A stretch of 64,000 nt of DNA from Bettongia penicillata ogilbyi (taxonomy: Eukaryota; Chordata; Mammalia; Diprotodontia; Potoroidae): contig JAJHZJ010000252.1 of NCBI GenBank assembly GCA_023548195.1, positions 6,136,242-6,200,241 on the forward strand, in the 5' to 3' direction. A program made the position numbers and the translations under genes. Shown here piece by piece: positions 55,479-64,000 of the stretch (position 1 is the first letter of the stretch; every line of letters starts with the position of its first letter). A model generated the notes under the pieces. It was not told the origin of the DNA. It saw nothing but the letters and a program-made list of their open reading frames with translations, and did not search any database.

Positions 55479-55861
55479 ACATAGGCTATCTGGCTCCTGC
55501 TTCCTGCTTCCTCTATTTCAAAAACCCTCCATATTATCCACTGAACCTAGTCCCTAATGAAGACAGAGGCCTTTCTCCTTGAAGATTCCAACCCTTGATT
55601 CCAACTCTATTGTCCCATAAATTAGCTCATCTATCATTCCCAATTTCATCTACAATCTCTCCTTATGCACTGGCTTCTTCTCTACCCAGTATACATAAGA
55701 CCAAGTTTCTCCCATTCTTCTTTTCACCTCCCCCCTCCACTCAAAAAAACCTTTATTTGAGCCTGCCTTTCCCTCAAGCCATCAAACTTGGATGAGTCAC
55801 AACTTCCCCTGATTGCCTCACTAGACAAATGAACTGAGAGGAGTCTGGAAGTCCCCTTCCA
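55479..55861. other. Unassigned, pyrimidine-rich
   Basis: CT-rich wording resembles L2 but has no diagnostic order. Confidence 0.4.
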
Positions 55862-56120
55862 TTGAGGTAACTAGGCAATAAAGTAGATAGATAGATCTGG
55901 GATCAGTGAAACCAGAGTTCAAATCTAGCCTCAGACACTTACTAGCTTTGTGACACTGAGCATGTCACTTAACCTCTTAGATGCCTTGGTTTCCTCAACT
56001 ATAAAAGAGGGATAATAATGGCATCTATCTCCCAGAGTTGTTGGGAATATCAAATGAGCTAGTATTTGGTAGGTGCTTAGTGGAGCTTAGCACATAGCAG
56101 ACAATAAATACTTCTTACCT
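55862..56120 (+). repeat. THER1-type SINE
   Basis: 'tcagacacttactagctttg', 'tttcctcaactataaaagag' and 'gcacatagcagacaataaat' form a nearly full-length sense copy. Confidence 0.88.
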
Positions 56121-56267
56121 CACCTTCCCCCCTTCCATAATATTAATAATGTCTAGCATTTATATGTGATTTATGCTCCAATGATCCCAAATCAAATTCT
56201 CTATTTCACAAACTCCTAGAAAGAGTTGCCTTCATCATCACCTCTTCTGAGCCATCACTCAGCTAGA

Positions 56268-56582
56268 ACTGTGTGTGTTTGTCCTTCATTGCTGAAGAAG
56301 ACCATACCATCGGAGAAATGATGACATGACTTGCCCTTGACTTTGTTTTGAGTGAGGGGGGGTTGTGCAGGTCACCAGCCTCACTTTTCCTCCAGAGCCA
56401 TCTGAATCTAGTGACCAGATACTCATCAGGATGACTGGAGATGACCCAGAATGAAGCAATTGGGGTAAGTGACTTGCCCAAGGTCACACTGCTAGTGAGT
56501 GTCAAGTGTCTGAGGTGAGATTTGAACTCAGGTCCTCCTGACTCCTGCACCGGTACTCTAACCACTGCACCACCTAGCTGCC
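56268..56582 (-). mobile_element. Full-length composite SINE, antisense
   Basis: A short GT start ('gtgtgtgtttgtccttcatt') complements the CA tail. Then come the 3' module ('gatgacatgacttgcccttg', 'actcatcaggatgactggag'), the CORE and the head 'accacctagctgcc'. A clear duplication is not found. Confidence 0.92.
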
Positions 56583-56599
56583 AGCTCCCCGCCTCCCCA

Positions 56600-56750
56600 C
56601 CTGGTTAATGTTCTCTCCTACTTCAAATTAACTTTTATTTACTTATGTGTATACATTCTGTTTCTCACACATCCCCTCCACTGTTTTATTTTTTGTTTGT
56701 ATCCCTAGAGGATACCACATTATTTGGCACATAAATGTACATTCTTCAAT
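56600..56750 (+). repeat. L2 LINE 3' end
   Basis: 'tgtatccctagaggatacca' and 'ttggcacataaatgtacatt' are decayed terminal L2. Confidence 0.5.
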
Positions 56751-56884
56751 GAATCTGTGGCCTCATAGATATGGAACGAAACCCATCCATAATTTCTCAT
56801 CCTGAGCAACTTCTATTCAGAAATGTTTGTTGTACTGAACTGCAAACCAGGTCAAGAGGAGGCTCAACAGGATAGTAAGAAAAG

Positions 56885-57020
56885 TAGGTAATATGCCATA
56901 CCTGGATTGATTCCAGGAACTGGGGGTGTATAGCCTAGAAAAGTCTTAAGAGTGACATGATAGATGTTTTCAAGTATTTTAATGAAAGCAATGATTAGAA
57001 AAAATAGTGGGACAGATTTG
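56885..57020 (+). repeat. L3/CR1-type LINE fragment
   Basis: 'ggaactgggggtgtatagcc' with 'gagtgacatgatagatgttt' and 'tcaagtattttaatg' matches the L3 segment just upstream of that seen at 16,695. Confidence 0.7.
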
Positions 57021-58154
57021 GGTTTGATGAAGTGTTTGAAGCTTACTCCAAATCCAGCCCTTTTCACAATGCTTCCTCATCCTTATCCATCTTTCAGGTA
57101 TATGAATTTTTGAATAATCTTTTCTTCCCACTAATCCAAGACCTTGATGTAGTTACACAGGTTAGTGGTTCCATTTTTAAATACCTATTCCCAACATCTT
57201 AAACTTAGAATATTTTCATTTTCCAACAAAACTTGAAAATACTGAATTTTGAATTTATAAGGTTTTTTAAAAGCCATAATGAATATAATGTAATAATATC
57301 CCACCCCCTAATGTGATCATGTCCCATCACTAAGGCCAATTAGTGGGACTTATCACATAGTAGACATTTACAAATGGCTACCTACACTGGAAATTTTAAT
57401 AATGAAAAGGTTTACATTTTAATGAAACGTTGCCTTTGGAGCTGTTATCTACAGAGCACTAATCTTAAGGATTTTTTTTTAAAGGATTAAGACCTTCCTA
57501 AATCAGTATTCAGCAAAAACTCAGATTGTTTCATACTTGGAAGATGTGACTAGCTTTTAAACAGAAAAAAACATCAGAAAATCAGTGTTTGTAAAACAGG
57601 ATTCAACAATGAAGGGAAAGGGGTGGAGGAGGAAGAAGTCCAGAATGTTTTGTTGTGTTTAAGCAGAACAAAGGGGTAAAAATATCTACAACAGAACTGA
57701 GCCATGTTCTCATATGCACATACTATTGGTGCCACTGAGAACACATATTAGACAATGAAAACCTAAGAATCTTTAGCCAATCCAGGATTCAGGAGGTGGT
57801 GTTATTTTTTTTCGCAGAACCATATCATTTTCAGGCTCCTAATATAATGAAATTGAAGTTTTTCACACATAACCAACTTGTCTATGAAATTTAATCAGTC
57901 CTGTTCATCCCTTTGGTAACACTTTGATGTATTGTTTCTCCAAATGTTCTCTAGTTTTGAGAATTGACTTCTCTCCTGACTTCACACACCTAATTTCTCT
58001 TTAACTTTGCCATAGCCCTTTCTTCCAACTATGTTCTCTCAAATCCCCCTCCTTTATCTTTTATGGACATGAACTCCCTTCAACTAAAGCATCCACAGCA
58101 CAAATCACAACATCAGACAGACTCTAGCCAAAAGCAGCCCCAGATCTCTACTAT
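57021..58154. other. Unassigned, repeat-poor sequence upstream of the CpG island
   Basis: AT-rich with few recognisable repeats. It would lie in the first intron of the proposed minus-strand gene. Confidence 0.5.
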
Positions 58155-58163
58155 GTTGTTGGG

Positions 58164-58191
58164 GTTTTTTTTTTTTTGTTTGTTTGTTTTT
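58164..58191 (+). repeat. T-run with TTTG units
   Basis: An uninterrupted T-run followed by 'gtttgtttgtttt'. It may be the complement of a lost SINE's A-rich tail. Confidence 0.8.
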
Positions 58192-58284
58192 AAAGTTATC
58201 CTCATCATGGCTCCTACAAAAATAGTATCAAATGTCAAGGGAATAGAAAATTTTCTTCACTTCCTTCACTCCTCAGAAGTAGGC

Positions 58285-58500
58285 AACATGGTTGGGAAAG
58301 TGGAGAGAGTGTGGATTTGGGTGCCAGAGGACCAAGGTTCAAATGCCACCTCTGATATTACTTACCTGTGTGAACTGGTTCCAAGTCACTTCTCCCTGGA
58401 TTTCAGTCTCCAGATCTGTAAAATGGACTGGGAGCAAAAGGGGTAGAGAGGGGAATGGAAGAACTAGATGGCCCCAGAGGTCCCCATTAGCTCTAGAGCT
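58285..58500 (+). repeat. MIR-type SINE
   Basis: 'agtgtggatttgggtgccag', 'gttcaaatgccacctctgat' and 'gtctccagatctgtaaaatg' are in sense order, with 'gaactagatggccccagagg' at the end. Confidence 0.7.
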
Positions 58501-58675
58501 AATATCCTAAAGAAAGTTCCCCAATCCCCGAGGGCCATGCCTAAGTCAACAGTTAAACACCAGCCCTGATTCCCTCCTCCTCCCCAGTGGCTGTCACACA
58601 TAGTTGCCTAGAAAACAGCCATTCCCTTTGTTAAAATTTCCACCAACACAATGAAGCGGAAAAATGGTCAGTGCT

Positions 58676-58681
58676 CACGTG
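58676..58681. promoter_or_regulatory. E-box CACGTG
   Basis: The palindrome CACGTG lies at the island edge in context 'gctcacgtgga', a USF/MYC/TFE-type site. A single motif is weak evidence by itself. Confidence 0.4.
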
Positions 58682-59427
58682 GAGGGAGTGGAGAGCGGGG
58701 GAGTCATAAAATCTCGGAGGGAGGGGGAGAAGTCATAAATCGTCACGCCTTCCCTGGCACTACCCGGCGACTAGATCGGTAGCCTAGACTACACCTCCTC
58801 CAAGACCCTCACCTCCCACAACGAAGAACTTTTCCAGCAACTCCACAGTCCCAAAGAGAAAGACGAGATATAGAACTGGGCACAACCGCGCACCTCCCAA
58901 GAAAAAGGACCAGCTCTACTTCCCTGGGGGGCAGAGAATTACTCGCTGGGACCCAGCTATTCCGCGACCCCTCCCCTCCCAACCCAAGCTACGTTCTCAA
59001 GTCTTTCTCCCCAGATTATCTGTCACAACTCCTCAGGCCCGAGAGTCGGGCAAAGCCCAACGGAACTTCAAGTCCGATCCCTTGCCCGGAGACAAGTCGC
59101 CCACTTTCTCCCCGGTGTTCGAGGGCTGGCGCTCATTACCCCTTCCCCTCCCCCCAACCCCCACAGAACTCCTAGTAATGCCCCAACTGGGCGCCCCACA
59201 GCTGGATGCTGTCAGCCAGGCAGCGGCGGCACCACCCCCCACTGCTTCGCGTCTCCTCTGGGCTCCTCCAGTCCTGCCTGGGCTACTTCAGCCTGCCCAG
59301 GACAGGGGAACCTGGAACCCTTCCCACACGGGACTCCTCCTCTAGCCCCACTCGCAGGACCCGAGCCTTTCCCAAAGAACCACAGAGCTGGGGCCGGGGG
59401 CGGCGGGAAGGTGGGGGTCCCACTCAC

Positions 59428-59560
59428 CCGGGCAGTCCAGCCACCGCTCCGAGCCCGGCCAGCTGCGACTCCGATCACCGCTGCTGCAGCCGCCGCCTCC
59501 CTCCCCGCCAGCTGCGGCCTCGGCGCCTGCGCGTTCCTCCAGCTGCGCCCGCCGCTGCCA
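59428..59560 (-). other. Probable untranslated first exon of an unidentified gene
   Basis: The minus strand reads 'gctggactgcccgg' then GTGAGT, a strong donor that places the exon's 3' end at 59,428. The 5' end (about 59,560) is only inferred from the NRF1-like site overlapping it and the SP1 site just upstream at 59,589-59,597. One minus frame is open from 59,757 through the donor, but GC-rich DNA readily stays open. It gives no domain and would hit a stop at once if joined to the exon at 49,593-49,788. I therefore favour a 5'UTR. The next exons would lie at lower coordinates. Confidence 0.5.
59522..59533 (-). promoter_or_regulatory. NRF1-like site
   Basis: Minus-strand GCGCAGGCGC differs by one base from the NRF1 core GCGCAYGCGC. 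It lies within the proposed first-exon region. Binding is inferred only from wording. Confidence 0.45.
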
Positions 59561-59588
59561 GAGCCCGAGCGAAAGGGCCACTGGATGT

Positions 59589-59597
59589 GGGCGGGGG
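59589..59597 (+). promoter_or_regulatory. GC box (SP1/KLF type)
   Basis: 'gggcggggg' just upstream of the proposed minus-strand first exon. Confidence 0.55.
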
Positions 59598-59598
59598 T

Positions 59599-59636
59599 GG
59601 AGGAGGCGGAGGCGGAGGTGGAGGTAGAGGCGCCGC
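59599..59636 (+). repeat. GGAGGC-type triplet repeat in CpG island
   Basis: Imperfect ggaggc and ggaggt units produce a poly-glycine frame on plus and a poly-proline frame on minus. It is a repeat effect and not protein evidence. Confidence 0.85.
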
Positions 59637-59960
59637 CTGGGCCCCCGGGGACCCGGCTCTGACAGCGCAGCCCGCCCTGGGGAGCCTGGACCCGCGTGGA
59701 AATGCCGCCGGGAGTTGCCTTTCCAGTCTGGTGCCACTGGAGTCCAGCCAGTGCCATCCCCCTTCCGCGCTCCCTCGGACGGTGCTAGAGAGCATGACTT
59801 AGGGGCTGTTAGGGGAGGCGGTGTGGAGTCCTAGAACCCCACTCCCCTTCTTTCCCCTCCCCCAAGCAGCCTGCTTTCACCAATTCTGGCTTTCCAGAGC
59901 CTCTGAAGGAGCTGAGTTCTGGAGAGGCAGCAGCGGCGCTAAGGGAAACTGTCCCCGGTA

Positions 59961-61089
59961 CTATCTTGGGACATTTGTCTTTCAGGGAAGCTAACATATC
60001 CAAGGCCAGAGCCAGCAGGCCAGAGTTGGAGCTGAAGCACAGCCAGCCCTTCCCCCTTCACTACCTCATTCAGCAGATGACTCTAGGTGTTTTGTTTCGG
60101 CATCCATCACCTTTAGTCTCCAACTCTTCTTGAGAAGGGAAGCACCAGGTGATACACATATACCTCTAACAGGGATTTTTTGTAAAATACCTGTATGTGT
60201 CTATCCATCACTGATTGCCTTTGTTTGCCCTTTCTCTGAGGACCAATTCTCTTGTCATCGACTTTTTCTGCTTATTTCTTTAAAAAAAAAAAGTTTAATA
60301 CTTACCAAACTGACAAATCATGGAAGGAAAGACCACCAGGTACTTTGGAAATATACATCTATGCTATATATTTATTGATTTTTTGAATATTCTAGAAATT
60401 CATTTAAATTTCTTGTTTCCCAGATCTTTCTTTAATAGTTGGATGTTCTTCACACCTGGAACCTTTGATCCACATCCTGATTTTTCTGCAGGTCGTGAGG
60501 GTACAACATTTTTCTAGTTAGGGTCAAGTTAGCTGTGGAATCCTACATGCATTCAGTCAAACCATGAAAATAAACACAGCACAGACTTTCTGAGGAATCA
60601 TGTTGAATTCAAATAAAATTCAAGAGGGACTGAAAATAACATTCTGATTCTTCATCTTTTGTTTCCTAGTTTGCTTGATGTAGCTAATATTCTAGACTAT
60701 ACCTCCTAATCCCTACTCACATTAAGCCCAGTCACATTCCCAAGGGCTAACCCTAACCCTAACACTTCCTTCAGAGTTCTAGGGGTAACCCTGAGAGGCA
60801 AGAATGCTTTTTTCTAATGCTATAGCTTCTAATACTTTAACTCATGAGCCTCAACTAATATATTCCAGAGCCTAGGGCAAAAGCTTAGAGAGCACATATG
60901 CCAAAGGAATAATTCAGCAGTTGTTTGGAAGTCCTTTTTTCCGTTTGTGAAATATTCATGATATTCCCCATAAGTATATTGTAGTTTTCTATGGGGATTC
61001 TCTTAGAGTACTGAATTTGCCCTTTCTCAGAATGTCTAGTTTGTCTTCAGCTCCTAATGTAGAAATTGCCATTAGCTAAAATACCCATG
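59961..61089. other. Unassigned sequence beyond the CpG island
   Basis: The first 150 bases are still GC-moderate. The rest is AT-rich single-copy-looking DNA with a T-run/A-run near 60,280. It includes the telomere-like motif at 60,747. It would be upstream of the proposed minus-strand gene. Confidence 0.5.
60747..60763 (+). repeat. Short interstitial telomere-like repeat
   Basis: 'ctaaccctaaccctaac', nearly three CCCTAA units, with a further 'taaccct' at 60,786. Too short to be more than an interstitial trace. Confidence 0.7.
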
Positions 61090-61348
61090 TTGTGATGGTT
61101 CAGTCATGGTGGACTGTTTGTGATGAGGGGTTTAGGGGTTTCTTGGCAAAAATTTTGGAGTGGTTTGCTGTCTCCCTCCAGCTTCTCCAGCTCATTTTAT
61201 AGATGAGGAAACTAAAGCAAACAGGGTTAAGTGACTTGTCCAGGGTCATACAGCTAGTAAGTGTCTGAGGATACATTTGAACTCAGGAAGATGAGGCTTC
61301 CTGACTCCAGACCTGGCACTCTGTCCACTGACCCACATAGCTGCACCT
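61090..61348 (-). repeat. MAR1-type SINE, antisense
   Basis: 'ggggtttcttggcaaaaatt', 'gttaagtgacttgtccaggg' and 'tgactccagacctggcactc' show a full-length antisense copy with slight changes near the tail. Confidence 0.9.
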
Positions 61349-62444
61349 TAGGATATTCATGGGAAGTTTCAAATGTTCTGATTTTCCAAATCTACAAATC
61401 TTGTCCAGGGGAGGGTAGGAGAAAAAAGTCAGAGTCTCTTCTCTTCCTTCCTCTGCCCAAGCTACTTATTCTCAGGGTCTTGGTTTGTACTACTTTCAGT
61501 GATCTTGCCAGATTTTCTCATGTTCAGGTTCCAAATTAGCTTCCTATTTTATGTAAAAGTAAGGACTCAGTGGTCATAACTGAGTCTGTTGGGCCAATAC
61601 CAATATACTTAGTGTAAAGCATTATTTTATTTCATCCAATCACTCGTTCCTATCAAATTGATTAAGGGAATTTTTACACCTAGTTTATTACCTGAAATTG
61701 ATGCAATAGAGTTGTTCTCACCTGATTGACATGTTTAAGTGGAATGAAGTGATTGATTCAATCTACACACCCTTCACCTTTATATTGCTGACCAGTGTAA
61801 ATGGAAAAATTAAACTTTTTTCAAGAGCATAATAATTTTAACACCATTTGAATCTTGGTTTCATAGCTCTCAAGCTTAAAAGGACCTCACGTCTATTATG
61901 ATACCTTTGTAACTTGAGTATATGAAAGGACTCAGACCATTAGTAAATTCCAACCCACTTGAAGCTGAATTTTACTTGTAATGGCATAAAGTCTGAAACC
62001 TCTGGGCTTTGTAGTTCAGAGAAACAGCAATCCCTTCCAGTCCTGAGAAAGACAGAACTATGTTAAGATTCATGAATAGGGACATAGTTCCACTTGACCG
62101 GGAGTTTTTAAAATCCTTCTTTGAGACAGTAGGGACAAGAGAGAAACAGAGCTGAGCAAAGGACTCCAGCAACAATGCTATGGCGAATATACCCCCTTGA
62201 GGGAATCCTGGGGTGTGTGGTCTGGGCTCAGCACTAACCTTAGATCCCTTTGCAAATCACCAGCCTTCTATGTGAAGAGCAGTAGATGGGTGGTGATGTG
62301 AGCCAAAAGGAAGATCTTGTCTCCTTGGTAGGAGGGGAAGAAAAATCTTCTAGAACTCAATTCCTCTTCTATTTCATACAGAAGGAAGAAATAAAAGGAG
62401 TTAAGGGTCCTGCCAGCTTTGCTCCATGATGGCAATATCTGTTG
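61349..62444. other. Mostly unassigned
   Basis: A weak L3/MIR-like antisense piece ('tttcatagctctcaagctta') lies near 61,859. Nothing else is recognised. Confidence 0.45.
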
Positions 62445-62590
62445 TTTACACTTTGACTTTGTAAATGAGGAAACTGAGGTCCAGGGATATTAAGTGACTT
62501 CCCCAAGGTCATAAAATATTTTGCATCAGAAATGATATTTAAACTCAGGTCCTCTAACTTCAAGCCTGTCATCTGAACCAAACCAGGTTC
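62445..62590 (-). repeat. MIR SINE, antisense
   Basis: 'ttgtaaatgaggaaactgag', 'taagtgacttccccaaggtc' and 'taaactcaggtcctctaac' are in antisense order. Confidence 0.8.
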
Positions 62591-62824
62591 TCACTTCTGG
62601 ATGGTCAGGAAACAAACAGAAGTTTAATTTCAAAGTGAGGGCAGTGGCTTTTAAGCAAGGAGGCAAATTAGACACATGTGCCCTAGTGGGGCAACTTGCT
62701 TTAGTGTGGGTAAATCTCAGTACTTGTCACAGTGGCTAAGCAGTGAACTATAACCCTGACAGTTAGGTGACAATTAGTCATCTCCTATTATCTTGACAAG
62801 CCCAATATTCGCTCCTTTGTAACA
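62591..62824. other. Unassigned sequence
   Basis: No gene or repeat family is recognised. Confidence 0.4.
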
Positions 62825-62945
62825 CACTGTCTCCTCAAACAAATTATTTTACCTCTTGGACCTGTTTCCTCATCAGTAAAATGAAGGAATTGGATCGAGG
62901 ACCTTTAAAGTTCCTTCTAAATCTAATGTTCTATGATTATAGCCA
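62825..62945 (+). repeat. MIR 3' half
   Basis: 'tggacctgtttcctcatcag' with 'taaaatgaaggaattggatc' and 'gttccttctaaatctaatgt' is in sense order. Confidence 0.75.
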
Positions 62946-63490
62946 GTGCCCAGTATTCTGACTGGCTGACAAAGAACTTTTTTTGTGAGAGAGCATAGTA
63001 TACTATGTCCTGTAAATCTGAACATCTCTAATATTCTTTTTAATAACCCACTATGGATCTGTCATCAATAAAACTTCGTATTTTTTACTTGTGCTTCTCA
63101 AGGTAACACAGTTCATATGGATTGCCTACTAGCTCTGTACTTAACAATAAGGAACAATCCAAAATCAGATTATGGATGGTACTGGTAAATGTCGATAAAG
63201 TTAATATATATATAGGTTTTTCAGATCTAATAATTTTGTGTGTCTATTGATTTTTTTAAAACCATGTAATATTTTTACATTCTTGAGTTGTTTACTGTGC
63301 TTCTTTCCATCAGCATCACAATTTTAACCACCTTTTTAGGTCACTGGCACTCATAACCTTGGAATTATTTTTCTTATCTTCTCATATTTTCAAATTCTGT
63401 ATATTCTTCCTGTAACATCACCAGAATCAATGCCTTCCTTACTTGTCCCCTCATGACCTAATTTAAGGCCCTCTTTATGTTATTCTATCT
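62946..63490. other. Unassigned, ending in an L2-like piece
   Basis: From about 63,340 the wording becomes L2-like ('ctcataaccttggaattatt', 'accagaatcaatgccttcct'). The rest is unassigned AT-rich sequence. Confidence 0.4.
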
Positions 63491-63660
63491 CAGTTGTTGA
63501 CCTGGGGTCCACAGACTTGTTTAAAAAATACTTCTTCAACTGTATCTCAATATATTTAGTTTACTTTGCCATCCTGTGTATTTAATTTTATGCATTTAAA
63601 AGCATTTTTCTGAAAAGGGGATGTATAATATTCACTCCGCTGCCAGAAGGATACATGACC
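63491..63660. mobile_element. hAT-like DNA transposon remnant
   Basis: 'gacctggggtccacagactt', an AT-rich centre ('tatttaattttatgcattta') and 'gctgccagaaggatacatga' match the family at 7,638-7,860 in opposite orientation. Confidence 0.55.
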
Positions 63661-63699
63661 AGCCATGTTCTGGTTGGTTACCATCCACAGCTCTTCCTG

Positions 63700-64000
63700 C
63701 TTCACCTCATCCTGAAAGATATCTACCAGGATACTCTTAAACCAGAAATTTTTATCAGTTCATTTCCCTGATTAAGAAACCAAGAACTTTACCATAGTCA
63801 ACTCAGGCTTTTCAACCTAACATTCCAGGGCCTCCAGAAACCATCCCTTGTACTTTCATAATCCACCAAGATGCTTGTCCCACTTTGATCAAGCTATTCT
63901 ATTTGCCATTTTGCCCTACAATGATGTTCAAATTTCTGCCTCTTTGCCTTTATGCAGACCATCCTGTCCACCTCTAATATTCTGAAAATATACTTTGTTC
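63700..64000 (+). repeat. L2-like LINE fragment, cut by the window edge
   Basis: 'ccaagaactttaccatagtc', 'attctatttgccattttgcc' and 'tctttgcctttatgcagacc' resemble a diverged L2 3' region. Confidence 0.5.

Larger units (their letters stand above)
58660..59960 (-). promoter_or_regulatory. CpG island promoter
   Basis: CpG, nearly absent elsewhere, becomes dense here and peaks at 59,380-59,720. The region contains an E-box CACGTG (58,676-58,681), an SP1-type 'gggcggggg' (59,589-59,597) and an NRF1-like 'gcgcctgcgc' (59,523-59,532). The island ends abruptly on both sides. The splice donor at 59,427 points to transcription on the minus strand. Divergent plus-strand transcription is possible but I see no strong plus-strand donor. 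No TATA box is evident, as usual for such promoters. Confidence 0.9.

Noticed and set aside
56263..56565. 100-codon minus frame resembling other frames at 3,692 and 24,864
   Set aside because: All three are readings through the same composite SINE, so the shared protein-like wording is repeat homology.
59206..59802. A 198-codon plus frame and 181-, 131- and 106-codon minus frames in the CpG island
   Set aside because: GC-rich sequence rarely makes stop codons, so overlapping frames stay open on both strands. Poly-Gly and poly-Pro runs come from a triplet repeat. None shows a domain.
1..64000. Functional tRNA genes, CRISPR arrays, operons or a novel multi-gene system
   Set aside because: The tRNA-like sequences are decayed SINE heads without complete cloverleafs. 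Repeats are dispersed retroelements, not regularly spaced arrays. No cluster of real genes is present.

Overview
This window is mammalian, repeat-dense, gene-poor DNA, almost certainly from a marsupial and probably an Australian one. The evidence is the repeat content. There are many CORE/tRNA-type SINEs of the kind called MAR1, THER1 and WSINE1/WALLSI in marsupials, long L2 LINE remnants that still preserve their reverse-transcriptase region, L3/CR1 ends, L1 3' ends and several hAT families. All family names come from remembered consensus wording, not a database search. No bacterial, viral-genome, CRISPR or operon-like organisation is present, and no complete protein-coding gene can be supported.

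Layout. Positions 1 to about 58,600 are intron-like or intergenic DNA: SINEs, MIRs, L2, L1 and DNA-transposon fossils alternate with unassigned single-copy stretches. At about 58,660-59,960 lies one strong CpG island. It carries a near-consensus splice donor on the minus strand (exon end at 59,428), so the most economical reading is a minus-strand gene with its promoter and first exon here and its body running toward position 1. A second minus-strand exon candidate, with acceptor, donor and a 38-codon open frame starting at an ATG, lies at 49,593-49,788. I do not recognise its protein. If both are real, the repeats between them are first-intron sequence. From 59,960 to 64,000 is upstream or intergenic sequence with a few more repeats.

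The most informative signals are fossil ones: an antisense 7SL (SRP RNA) pseudogene at 44,472-44,698; a hAT MITE at 40,083-40,253 with a perfect 8-bp target duplication; a Tc1/mariner remnant at 38,751-38,965; three composite SINEs and one tRNA-SINE with exact target-site duplications; a SINE with inverted-repeat arms; and a family of modular SINEs in which different 5' modules share one 3' tail. I found no evidence of a new enzymatic or defence system. The best biological lead is the unidentified CpG-island gene.
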